Part shown: one piece after another, positions 42,658 to 50,385 of the stretch | How positions within the stretch are numbered: position 1 is the first letter of the stretch | Layout: each line of letters begins with the position of its first letter | Origin: JANSYL01 sp963921255 | GTDB taxonomy: Bacteria; Pseudomonadota; Alphaproteobacteria; Rhodobacterales; Rhodobacteraceae | Assembly: GCA_963921255.3 (NCBI GenBank) | Contig: CAWUEW020000001.1 | Span: 496,001-560,000 of the forward strand | Length of the DNA: 64,000 bases | Reading direction: 5' to 3' | Made by a program: the position numbers and the translations under genes | The notes under the pieces: model-generated | Database searches by the model: none | What the model was told of the DNA's origin: nothing | What the model saw: the letters and a program-made list of their open reading frames with translations, nothing else

Positions 42658-43520
42658 AGCTTGGGCCCCGCTTGGTAAAGCGACACGTCCCCTTCGGCGC
42701 CGGCGGCAAGAACCGCGGTTTGCGCGGCCAGCACCTCGTCATACAGCGCCAAGGCACTGGGATCGAAGAGGCTGGATGGCGCTGCGACGTTGATCCATCC
42801 CTGATGCCGATCCTGGCCCCGCACCAACATGGCGTAGTCACGGGCCATATCTGCCTGCCGGACTTCCGGTGTCACATACCGGATCGCCACGCCAATCCGC
42901 CGGTCCTGCGACCGGTTGGGCGCGGACGCATGGAAGCATCGCCCGTGATGGAGCGACATCTCACCGGGATTGAGGGGCCCGGGCACCGCCATGGCTTCGT
43001 CGACGGCCGCGATTTCCTGTCCGCGGGACAACAGATTGCTGTCCGAGAACGTATCGTGGTGGTCCACAATCCCGCCCTTGTGGCTGCCCGGGATGAACCG
43101 CATGCACCCGGCTTCGACGGACACGTCCGACAGGGCCAACCATGCCGTCACCTCTTCGTCGGTTTCGCCCATGCCCCAGTAGGTGATGTCTTGGTGCCAG
43201 CTGACGATGTTTCCGTCGCCCGGTTCCTTGATGAACAACTCGACCGACCAGACCAACAGGTTGGGGCCAAGAACGCCTTCGACGGCATCCAGAATCGCGG
43301 GGGTGCGGGCGATTTCAGCCAGAAGCGGGATGACCAGCTGGCCGTTCACGCGAAAGAATTGGTTCAGGTCGTGGCCCCCGGCGCCAGCGCCGTGATCGGC
43401 TTCCAGCGCTTCGACCGCTGCCCTGAGCGACAGCGCCTCCTCCTGCGAGAATACGGGAACAGGGTGCAGCACGCCGTCCGCCTTGTACGTCGCGCGTTGC
43501 GTGGGCGAGAGGGTGTTCAT
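42654..43520 (-). CDS. Phytanoyl-CoA dioxygenase (PhyH)-family Fe(II)/2-oxoglutarate oxygenase
   Basis: A 288-residue double-stranded beta-helix oxygenase. The iron triad is H109 and D111 in SWHQDITYW and H197 in GRCFHASAP; R208 or R214 could bind 2-oxoglutarate. The start at 43520 has a strong GGAGGTCAGA. Family members hydroxylate small molecules, including 2-aminoethylphosphonate (PhnY*). Its tight coupling to an HD-oxygenase-like gene supports a two-step oxidative cleavage. A 97-bp gap separates it from the methyltransferase upstream. No phosphonate transporter is adjacent. Confidence 0.88.
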   Translation of the reverse strand: MNTLSPTQRATYKADGVLHPVPVFSQEEALSLRAAVEALEADHGAGAGGHDLNQFFRVNGQLVIPLLAEIARTPAILDAVEGVLGPNLLVWSVELFIKEPGDGNIVSWHQDITYWGMGETDEEVTAWLALSDVSVEAGCMRFIPGSHKGGIVDHHDTFSDSNLLSRGQEIAAVDEAMAVPGPLNPGEMSLHHGRCFHASAPNRSQDRRIGVAIRYVTPEVRQADMARDYAMLVRGQDRHQGWINVAAPSSLFDPSALALYDEVLAAQTAVLAAGAEGDVSLYQAGPKL

Positions 43521-43617
43521 TCTGACCTCCGGGCGCTTCAAGATACCCGAAGGCTTCCACGGGTTCTGGTCCGGCTTCGCCTCTGCCCGCGACAGGCGCA
43601 GGTCGTATTTGGAACGC

Positions 43618-44352
43618 TCAAAGGCTGGCGATATAGGCGTCCGGATCGACCAGTTGGAAGCGGCCATAGAATCCATCTGCGCCAATCTCGGACAATTCCA
43701 TCGTTTGGTACTTCGCGAGCAGCGCGTCGTAGTTTTCGTCCAGGGCGCGGTTGTTGGGGTCCAGTTGGCTGACACAGGCCAATCCGGTTTTGGCGGCAGC
43801 CACAACATCGACCTGGAGATCCGGCCTCACATCCAGGAGGGCCGCGACCACTTTCCAGACGTCACCCGTCCATGCAGATATCCGCTCGAGCGCGCCGTCA
43901 TCCCGCGTCGTCATTTCGTAGTTGAACGGGCAGACATCGTGGAGGCAAATGACGCCTCCCGGCTCCATGAGCTTCTCTGCATTCATGAAGTCACGCAGGG
44001 CAAACTCAAACAGATGCATGCCATCAATAAATGCGAAGTCGGGAACCCACCCCATCGACTTGAGCACCCCGCTGGCAAAGAAATCGTCGCTGGTTTGCTG
44101 AAAGAACATCATCTGCGCCGATGTGTTGAAGACATCCGCGTTGATCGCGAACTCTGGGTCGACGGCGGCATAGCTGCATCCGACCCGGGCAATGGACGCC
44201 CCAGAGCGGGACCCAATTTCAAGATACCGCTGCACATTGCGCCGCGTCTCGATCGCGCTCAAAACATGCAGATACGGAACTTGCGACATCTCGGGAAAGT
44301 CCGGGTGCCGCTCGGCACGCTTGCGCGACGCATTGTTTCGAAACTTGAACAC
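43618..44352 (-). CDS. Class I SAM-dependent methyltransferase-like protein
   Basis: A 244-residue protein with a Rossmann-type SAM-binding start (YLEIGSRSGASIARVG, 43-58; the usual ExGxxxG) and the acidic FIDGMHLFEFALRDF segment of Methyltransf_24 family proteins. The start is a GTG at 44352 after AAGGACAAAAGACA; an ATG at 44289 is an alternative. The acceptor is unknown. It follows the glycosyltransferase-like gene by 12 bp and precedes the dioxygenase by 97 bp, so these genes may form one transcript. Confidence 0.72.
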   Translation of the reverse strand: MFKFRNNASRKRAERHPDFPEMSQVPYLHVLSAIETRRNVQRYLEIGSRSGASIARVGCSYAAVDPEFAINADVFNTSAQMMFFQQTSDDFFASGVLKSMGWVPDFAFIDGMHLFEFALRDFMNAEKLMEPGGVICLHDVCPFNYEMTTRDDGALERISAWTGDVWKVVAALLDVRPDLQVDVVAAAKTGLACVSQLDPNNRALDENYDALLAKYQTMELSEIGADGFYGRFQLVDPDAYIASL

Positions 44353-44364
44353 TGTCTTTTGTCC

Positions 44365-45315
44365 TTACTGGTTGTCTCTGATGGCGCGGTCCAGCTGCTC
44401 CGCGACGGCTTGCGGGCTTAGTCGTGCCTTCAGGGTCTTCATTGCCTCTTGTGCGTCGCGCCAATCCGACGTGCCGAACGACTCGCGCATATAGTCAAAC
44501 ATTGCGATCACGGTGTCCGACTCGGAGTTCTGCGCCAAGTACGGATAGTCCGTCCCAAGGAGTTCAATAGCATCATCGGTGTGACGGTCCACCATGACAA
44601 CCGCATCGCAGGCGGCTGCGGTCGCGCCCTTGGTGAATGGATTCGCGCGTCTGCGTTCGCCTTTGCCCGTCGGCTCGCGAAGGGCGTAGTGGGCATTATA
44701 GGCAGGGAGTTTCTTGAGACTGTCTTCGAACGTGGCAACGGAACCGCCGTGCAGGATCGCGATCTCATCCTCCAGTTCTGGCAGGTTCAACATCACATGC
44801 CGTGACCCGAGATACGCCATGCGCATGCAGTCTTGTGGTGCCGCGGAGACAAAACCGTCGAGGCGGGCATCGTAGCCGTGCAAGACCGTATAGATGCCGC
44901 CCTCGACCGTGGCGCCCTGATTGCGCAGCACGTCCTGTCTGGCGCGCAGCAATCGCGTCCCGGTGACCGACGTGCTGATGTGGCCTGTGACGCCAAAGGG
45001 CACCATCTGATCGACATACTCGTCGACATAGTCGACGAACACGGCTGCGGAGGACCGGCTCAAGGCGGCGAAGTCGTCGCCGGTCCACCCCTCTGCCGCC
45101 CATTTGGAAAAGACAAAAACCGCCCCCGGAAATCGGGCCCGCAACAGTCCGACCCAAAGCGCGCGTGCCTTCGGCGAGACATGCGTGACCTGAACGTCAT
45201 AGCGGTCGCCAAATGAGGCCGACATCCGTTGGGCAAGTTGCTTGACCCGCAGGACCGAGCTTCCAATATTTGCCTTGGAGCGCCGTGAAACGAATACGAG
45301 TTTGGTCTTCTTCAT
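44365..45315 (-). CDS. Glycosyltransferase-like protein (GT-B type), unrecognised family
   Basis: A 316-residue protein. The N-terminal half begins KKTKLVFVSRRSKANIGSSVLRVKQLAQRM. The C-terminal half has NPFTKGATAAACDAVVMVDRHTDDAIELLG and a helical tail ending SPQAVAEQLDRAIRDNQ, resembling the donor-binding side of GT4-like enzymes (K-x5-A and a late acidic residue). I cannot name a family or sugar. The ATG at 45315 is preferred to the 45336 start. It is the first of a gene pair with a methyltransferase, perhaps for modifying a surface glycan. Confidence 0.55.
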   Translation of the reverse strand: MKKTKLVFVSRRSKANIGSSVLRVKQLAQRMSASFGDRYDVQVTHVSPKARALWVGLLRARFPGAVFVFSKWAAEGWTGDDFAALSRSSAAVFVDYVDEYVDQMVPFGVTGHISTSVTGTRLLRARQDVLRNQGATVEGGIYTVLHGYDARLDGFVSAAPQDCMRMAYLGSRHVMLNLPELEDEIAILHGGSVATFEDSLKKLPAYNAHYALREPTGKGERRRANPFTKGATAAACDAVVMVDRHTDDAIELLGTDYPYLAQNSESDTVIAMFDYMRESFGTSDWRDAQEAMKTLKARLSPQAVAEQLDRAIRDNQ

Positions 45316-45373
45316 CGTATGCGACGACTGTGGCAATAGGACGGGAGGGTCAAGAGGGGCAAATCGATCCTGC

Positions 45374-46342
45374 CTACGCCAGAAGGCGTTCGAGATCTGA
45401 AATCGTCATCTCCCCCGGGGCTGCCTGGTCCCGCGAAAGCTGGCTCGCCACCCGACACAGTCTTGCGTTTAGCGGCGTTTCCACGCCGTGAAGACGCCCC
45501 ATCAGGGCAATTTCGCCATTCAGGTAATCCGTTTCGAAGCTCGTCGCCCCCCGCAACAGACTTTGGTTGGTCGAGCCTCCGGCGCGCTCCACCCCGGGCA
45601 GCGCGTCCACGGGTTGGATCAGGGTTGCGCGCCGGGGGTCGCGGTCATCCACGTCTTCCCACGAAAGACCTGCAGCCTTGAACACCGCTTCGGCCTCGGC
45701 CCGCACCCGGTGTTGGAGGGCGCGGATATCGGCCTTGTGACCCGCGGCGGCCTTCAGGATGTTTCCCAAGTTCATCAGCAGTTTTCCGCGCTTGCTGGCC
45801 ATGACGTCGTCCTGCACGAAGGCGCCGATTTGGGCAGCGTCCAACGCTGCCGCCATTCGGTGGTCATCGCCATCTGATCCGCCCGGAAATCGACCCAGAT
45901 CGAAAATGCCGAACTTCGGCCGGGTGAACACGGCAACCTCACCAGCGTTGGTGTATTTGGCAGGCATCATGACCGTCACACCGTGAACGTTGGGGAACAA
46001 CCGCAGCGCCGCCCGTTCATTCGCGATGCCATTCTGGGCGCAGAAGATGGGTTGGTCGGTGACGCCCGCGTTGCGAAGGTCTTCGAGCGCACCTTGGGTG
46101 TCCTGGCTTTTCACGCACAGCAGGATCGCGTCATCTGGCCGCCACGCGATGTTGGCGGGTGTCGCGACGCAAGGAACGGCCAGTGTTTCGTCAAGGTCAG
46201 GTGCCCGGAATCGCAATCCGTTGGCCTGAACGGCCTGCAGCATGCCGCCTCGGGCTATGCCGGTAACGTCTTGTCCGGAACGAAAAAGCGCGGCCGCGAC
46301 AACGCCGCCGACCGCGCCCATTCCATGCACGATAATGCGCAT
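45374..46342 (-). CDS. 2-dehydropantoate 2-reductase family oxidoreductase
   Basis: A 322-residue NAD(P)-dependent reductase with the N-terminal dinucleotide fold GMGAVGGVVAAALF and the ApbA/PanE pattern LCVKSQDTQGALEDL, AQNGIANE and the C-terminal catalytic region with K/N residues around KRGKLLMNLGN. Canonical PanE reduces ketopantoate for coenzyme A; this is a related family member that could reduce another 2-keto acid. It lies 6 bp downstream of ahcY. It precedes the glycosyltransferase-like gene by 58 bp. Confidence 0.8.
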   Translation of the reverse strand: MRIIVHGMGAVGGVVAAALFRSGQDVTGIARGGMLQAVQANGLRFRAPDLDETLAVPCVATPANIAWRPDDAILLCVKSQDTQGALEDLRNAGVTDQPIFCAQNGIANERAALRLFPNVHGVTVMMPAKYTNAGEVAVFTRPKFGIFDLGRFPGGSDGDDHRMAAALDAAQIGAFVQDDVMASKRGKLLMNLGNILKAAAGHKADIRALQHRVRAEAEAVFKAAGLSWEDVDDRDPRRATLIQPVDALPGVERAGGSTNQSLLRGATSFETDYLNGEIALMGRLHGVETPLNARLCRVASQLSRDQAAPGEMTISDLERLLA

Positions 46343-46348
46343 CCGGGA

Positions 46349-47731
46349 TCAGTACCGGTAATGCTCCGGCTTGTAGGGGCCATCCTGCGGCACGCCGATG
46401 TAGTCCGCCTGATCCTTGTCGAGCGGGGTCAGCTTCACGCCGATTTTCGCGAGGTGCAGACGGGCAACCTTTTCATCCAGCTTCTTGGGCAGGATGTAGA
46501 CTTCGTTGTTGTACTCTTCCCCACGGGTCCACAGCTCGATCTGGGCAAGCGTCTGGTTGGTGAACGAGGCCGACATCACGAAAGACGGGTGACCTGTCGC
46601 GTTGCCGAGGTTCAGCAGGCGGCCTTCCGACAAGAGGATCAGACGATTGCCGTTCGGCATCTCGATCATGTCCACCTGTTCCTTGATGTTGGTCCACTTG
46701 TGGTTCTTCAGCGCGGCGACCTGAATTTCATTGTCGAAGTGGCCGATGTTGCCGACGATCGCCATGTCCTTCATCTGGCGCATATGCTCGATCCGGATGA
46801 CGTCCTTGTTGCCGGTCGTGGTGATGAAGATATCTGCGTCGAGGTTTTCCTCCAGCAGAACCACCTCAAATCCGTCCATGGCGGCTTGCAGGGCGCAGAT
46901 CGGGTCGGCCTCGGTGACCTTAACGCGTGCACCGGCACCCGCCAGCGACGCGGCCGAGCCTTTGCCCACATCCCCGTAGCCACAGACAACGGCAACCTTG
47001 CCCGCCATCATGGTGTCGGTGGCGCGGCGAATGCCGTCGACCAGCGATTCTTTACAGCCGTACTTGTTGTCGAACTTCGACTTGGTGACGCTGTCGTTCA
47101 CGTTGATGGCCGGGAACGGAAGCTGTCCGTCTTTCACCAGTTGGTACAGGCGGTTCACGCCCGTGGTGGTCTCTTCCGAGACGCCTTTGATCGCGTCGCG
47201 GGTCTTGGTGAACCAGCCCGGGCTTTCGGCCATGCGCTTGGCGATCTGTTTCTTGATGACTTCTTCTTCTTCCGACTGCGGGACCGGGATGATCTCTTCG
47301 CCGGCCTCGGCACGGGCACCCAGAAGCACATACAGCGTCGCATCGCCGCCATCGTCCAGGATCATGTTCGCGCCTTCGGGGAACATGAAGGACTTGTCGA
47401 GGTAATCCCAATGTTCTTCGAGGGTCTGGCCCTTCACCGCGAAGACCGGGATGCCCGCCGCTGCGATGGCGGCGGCGGCGTGATCCTGCGTCGAGAAGAT
47501 GTTGCACGACGCCCACCGAACGTCGGCGCCAAGCGCGACGAGCGTTTCGATCAGCACCGCAGTTTGGATCGTCATGTGCAGCGAGCCGACGATCCGCGCG
47601 CCTGCCAAGGGCTTGCTTTCACCGTATTCCTCGCGCAGCGCCATCAGGCCCGGCATTTCGGTTTCGGCGATGTCCAGTTCCTTGCGGCCAAAATCGGCCA
47701 GCGAGATGTCTTTGACGGTGTAGTCGGTCAC
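46349..47731 (-). CDS. ahcY: Adenosylhomocysteinase
   Basis: A 460-residue SAH hydrolase. It has ARIVGSLHMTIQTAVLIETL, the NAD site VVCGYGDVGKGSA, and GNIGHFDNEIQV, and it ends PEHYRY as in most homologs. It cleaves S-adenosylhomocysteine to adenosine and homocysteine. The start is the GTG at 47731 after GAAGGA, giving VTDYTVKDISLADFGR as in relatives; an ATG at 47749 overlaps that ribosome site. The gene lies 4 kb from regA, as it does near the reg locus of Rhodobacter capsulatus (from memory). Confidence 0.96.
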   Translation of the reverse strand: MTDYTVKDISLADFGRKELDIAETEMPGLMALREEYGESKPLAGARIVGSLHMTIQTAVLIETLVALGADVRWASCNIFSTQDHAAAAIAAAGIPVFAVKGQTLEEHWDYLDKSFMFPEGANMILDDGGDATLYVLLGARAEAGEEIIPVPQSEEEEVIKKQIAKRMAESPGWFTKTRDAIKGVSEETTTGVNRLYQLVKDGQLPFPAINVNDSVTKSKFDNKYGCKESLVDGIRRATDTMMAGKVAVVCGYGDVGKGSAASLAGAGARVKVTEADPICALQAAMDGFEVVLLEENLDADIFITTTGNKDVIRIEHMRQMKDMAIVGNIGHFDNEIQVAALKNHKWTNIKEQVDMIEMPNGNRLILLSEGRLLNLGNATGHPSFVMSASFTNQTLAQIELWTRGEEYNNEVYILPKKLDEKVARLHLAKIGVKLTPLDKDQADYIGVPQDGPYKPEHYRY

Positions 47732-47815
47732 GGCGCGTATCCTTCGCATCAATCGGCATATTTTGCGCGGCACATAGCACTCTCACCCTGCACCGGCAAT
47801 GCACGCCGAACGTCG

Positions 47816-47829
47816 TTGACCGGTGTCAA
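47816..47829. promoter_or_regulatory. Inverted repeat TTGAC-N4-GTCAA in the ahcY-adh intergenic region
   Basis: Two 5-bp arms in the 156-bp divergent gap between ahcY and adh. Each arm could also be read as a -35 hexamer (TTGACC on plus, TTGACA on minus). No convincing matching -10 was found at standard spacing. Confidence 0.3.
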
Positions 47830-47887
47830 ATAACCTTCATGGGACTCGTGCCATAAAATACACGCTATAGTTGTATCAGGAGATCCC

Positions 47888-48916
47888 ATGTCCCTCCCCA
47901 AGACCATGAAAGCCGCCGTTGTTCCCGCGTTGGGGGCCCCATTGGAAATCCGCGAGGTTCCCGTCCCCGAAATTGGTCAAGGCCAAGTCCTGATGCGCGT
48001 GCGTGCATCGGGCGTGTGTCATACCGATCTTCATGCCGCGGAAGGGGATTGGCCGGTCAAGCCGTCCGCACCGTTCATTCCAGGGCACGAAGGTGTGGGC
48101 GAGGTTGCCGCCGTGGGTCCGGGCGTCGATTTTCTGAAGGAGGGCGACCGCATCGGGGCGCCTTGGCTGCACACGGCGTGTGGGCGATGCGAACACTGTG
48201 TCGGTGGATGGGAAACCCTGTGCGAAAGCCAGCAGATGACAGGCTACACGGTCAATGGCGGCTACGCCGAATACGTGGCGTGCGATGCAAATTACGTTGG
48301 GCATCTGCCAGACGGCCTCGACTTTGGCCCGGCCGCCCCGGTGCTGTGCGCCGGAGTCACGGTCTACAAGGGCCTCAAGGAGCTTGAAGCGAAACCCGGT
48401 GACTGGGTCGCCATTTCGGGCATCGGCGGGCTCGGCCATATGGCCGTCCAATACGCCAAGGCGATGGGTTTGCATGTGGTTGCGGTCGACGTCCACCAGG
48501 ACAAGTTGGACCTCGCGACGCAACTTGGGGCCAACATGACGCTCCATGCCGTGGATCAAGATCCCGTGGCAGAATTGCAGAACCTGATGGGCGGTGTGCA
48601 CGGTGTTCTTGTGTCCGCCGTGTCCAACAGCGCGTTCAGCCAAGCCGTGGGGATGTTGCGCCGGTCAGGGTTCATGTCGTTGGTGGGTCTGCCGCCCGGT
48701 GATTTCCCGCTGCCGATCTTTGAAATCGTCCTGAAACGGATCACGGTGCGCGGTTCGATCGTGGGAACGCGCAACGATCTTCGCGAGGCTCTGGCGTTTG
48801 CCGGGGAAGGCAAAGTGGCCAGCCATTTTGCCTGGGACACGCTCGACAATATCAACGCCATCTTCTCCAAGATGAAGGCTGGTCAGATTGACGGGCGTAT
48901 CGTGATGGAGATCTGA
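47888..48916 (+). CDS. adhP: Zinc-dependent alcohol dehydrogenase
   Basis: A 342-residue medium-chain dehydrogenase. The catalytic zinc region is GVCHTDLHAA with GHEGVG, the structural zinc site is the four-cysteine CGRCEHCVGGWETLC, and the NAD fold is GIGGLGHMAVQYA. It resembles AdhP (alcohol to aldehyde, NAD-dependent, preferring ethanol and other primary alcohols). The start has AGGAGATCCC. Divergent from ahcY. Substrate preference cannot be confirmed. Confidence 0.92.
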   Translation: MSLPKTMKAAVVPALGAPLEIREVPVPEIGQGQVLMRVRASGVCHTDLHAAEGDWPVKPSAPFIPGHEGVGEVAAVGPGVDFLKEGDRIGAPWLHTACGRCEHCVGGWETLCESQQMTGYTVNGGYAEYVACDANYVGHLPDGLDFGPAAPVLCAGVTVYKGLKELEAKPGDWVAISGIGGLGHMAVQYAKAMGLHVVAVDVHQDKLDLATQLGANMTLHAVDQDPVAELQNLMGGVHGVLVSAVSNSAFSQAVGMLRRSGFMSLVGLPPGDFPLPIFEIVLKRITVRGSIVGTRNDLREALAFAGEGKVASHFAWDTLDNINAIFSKMKAGQIDGRIVMEI

Positions 48917-49018
48917 TGCGACGGGGCGTGTGGGGGCGGCTGGAATTCCGTCCACTTGGGATACACAGCCGTCTCCTCGCTTGATAAGGAAAGCGCGGTT
49001 CCGTCATCTGGATGTCTC

Positions 49019-49621
49019 ATGCCCAAAGCCCCTCCACGCGCATGGCAGCGCATGCTGTCCGGTCGCCGCCTCGATTTGCTGGATCCGACGCCCATGGATG
49101 TCGAGATCGAAGACATCGCCCATGGCTTGGCTTTCGTCGCGCGTTGGAATGGCCAGACCCGTGGTGAATTTGCGTATTCGGTGGCCGAACATTCGCTTCT
49201 GGTGGAAGAGATCTGCGGGCGACTGGAGCCCGATTGGCCCGCGAAATGGCGGCTTGCGGCGCTGCTGCACGACGCGCCGGAATATGTGATCGGCGATATG
49301 ATATCGCCGGTGAAATCGGCAGTGGGGCCGGGCTATGGCGCGCTCGATGAACGCCTGACCGCCGCAATTCACCTGCGGTTTGGCCTTCCTGCGGCCCTGC
49401 CAAAGCGGATCAAGGCAACCATCAAACGGGCGGATCGTGTGTCGGCTTGGCTGGAGGCAACCCAGTTGGCCGGCTTCTCTGATGCAGAGGCCGACAAATT
49501 CTTCGGAAAGCCGCCCGAACCGCTGGTCCGGGATTTGTCGCTGCTTTTGCGGCCGCCTGTCGACGTCCGAGATGCCTTCACCGCCCGACACGCGACCTTG
49601 ATGGGGGCACTGGATGGCTAA
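49019..49621 (+). CDS. HD-domain phosphohydrolase (YfbR-like)
   Basis: A 200-residue HD-domain protein. The metal ligands are H35?, H58 (VAEHSLLV) and H84-D85 (LLHDAPEY), the pattern of the YfbR-type 5'-nucleotidases and related HD hydrolases. It is clearly different from the HD oxygenase-like protein at 42055. The ATG at 49019 is used; the frame is open to 48956 but the leader is not conserved-looking. The 3' end overlaps the next GNAT gene by 8 bp. Substrate unknown. Confidence 0.85.
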   Translation: MPKAPPRAWQRMLSGRRLDLLDPTPMDVEIEDIAHGLAFVARWNGQTRGEFAYSVAEHSLLVEEICGRLEPDWPAKWRLAALLHDAPEYVIGDMISPVKSAVGPGYGALDERLTAAIHLRFGLPAALPKRIKATIKRADRVSAWLEATQLAGFSDAEADKFFGKPPEPLVRDLSLLLRPPVDVRDAFTARHATLMGALDG

Positions 49622-50099
49622 TCCCGACGTGCGCCGCGCGGCCCGGTTCGATACGGGCGCGATGGCGCGTCTGCTCAACCAGATTATTGCAACCGGTGGC
49701 ACCACAGCGCACACCGAGCCCGTGACCTCTGACGAGCTGGCCGTCTGGCTCGACAGCCCCAAGGCGCATTGGGTTGTGGCCGAACTGGATGGCGAGATCG
49801 TCGGGTTCCAATGGATCGAGCCCCACGAGGGCCTCCCGCCCGAAGCGGCCGACATCGCAACCTTCACCCAAGAAGGGCGCACGGGCCTTGGCATCGGGTC
49901 CGCCATGTTCGCCGCGACAGAGAAGGCGGCACGCGATCTGGGGTATCTTTGGATCAACGCCAATATCCGGGCCGACAATACCGGAGGGCTAACCTACTAC
50001 CAGTCGCGCGGGTTTCGGCCGTGGTCGGAAAAAAAAGGTGTCGAGATCGCACCGGGTCTGATCGTGGACAAGATCCTGTACCGCTACGACCTCGACTAG
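49614..50099 (+). CDS. GNAT family N-acetyltransferase
   Basis: A 161-residue acetyltransferase. The acetyl-CoA loop is QEGRTGLGIGSAMFAATEKAA and the closing motif is NTGGLTYYQSRGFRPW. It resembles bialaphos/phosphinothricin-type and related GNATs, but the substrate is unknown. It overlaps the HD gene by 8 bp. The coding sequence contains a run of eight A residues (at about 50029-50036), unusual in this GC-rich window and a possible slippage site, near the C-terminus. Confidence 0.87.
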   Translation: MANPDVRRAARFDTGAMARLLNQIIATGGTTAHTEPVTSDELAVWLDSPKAHWVVAELDGEIVGFQWIEPHEGLPPEAADIATFTQEGRTGLGIGSAMFAATEKAARDLGYLWINANIRADNTGGLTYYQSRGFRPWSEKKGVEIAPGLIVDKILYRYDLD

Positions 50100-50120
50100 G
50101 GCTGCCAACGGCAGGGAGAC

Positions 50121-50288
50121 TTACAGGATACCCGTGCGACTCAACCAGCGCCGCAAATCCTCGCGGTGGGTGTCGCGGGCCAGATTGGAGGCGCGATCCA
50201 ACGGGGTGTCTGCGCGCCAATACTGCGGTGCGGTCCAACGGTTTTTCGTCATCGTGGGCCTCAGGACTTTGTGAAATGCGGTCATCAT
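50121..50288 (-). CDS. Small basic protein of unknown function (55 residues)
   Basis: A short minus-strand gene, found because of its strong AGAGGAAATCACC ribosome site. It begins MMTAFHKVLRPTMTKNRWTA and ends DLRRWLSRTGIL; the product is rich in Arg and Trp, with no membrane segment. It is divergent from the LysR gene, with 97 bp between starts, and convergent with the GNAT gene. A start at the second ATG (50285) is equally possible. I do not recognise the family. Confidence 0.65.
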   Translation of the reverse strand: MMTAFHKVLRPTMTKNRWTAPQYWRADTPLDRASNLARDTHREDLRRWLSRTGIL

Positions 50289-50365
50289 GGTGATTTCCTC
50301 TTTATCGATCTGAGGCAGACCGTACCGCGACTTGCATCCATGGCCGAGTCAGGAATACTCTCGAT

Positions 50366-50384
50366 ATGTAAGTTGAGGTTACAT
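50366..50384. promoter_or_regulatory. LysR-type operator ATGTAA-N7-TTACAT
   Basis: A perfect 6-bp inverted repeat with a 7-base spacer contains the T-N11-A core of LysR-family binding sites. It ends one base before the LysR start and lies in the divergent gap with the 55-residue gene, so autoregulation is likely. Confidence 0.6.
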
Positions 50385-50385
50385 T

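Noticed and set aside
45983..47833. A 616-codon open frame antisense to ahcY
   Set aside because: It is the reverse-strand shadow of ahcY and lacks a ribosome site and domains.
47732..47887. SAH or SAM riboswitch before ahcY
   Set aside because: I looked for the SAH and SAM-II cores on the minus strand and did not find the conserved blocks.
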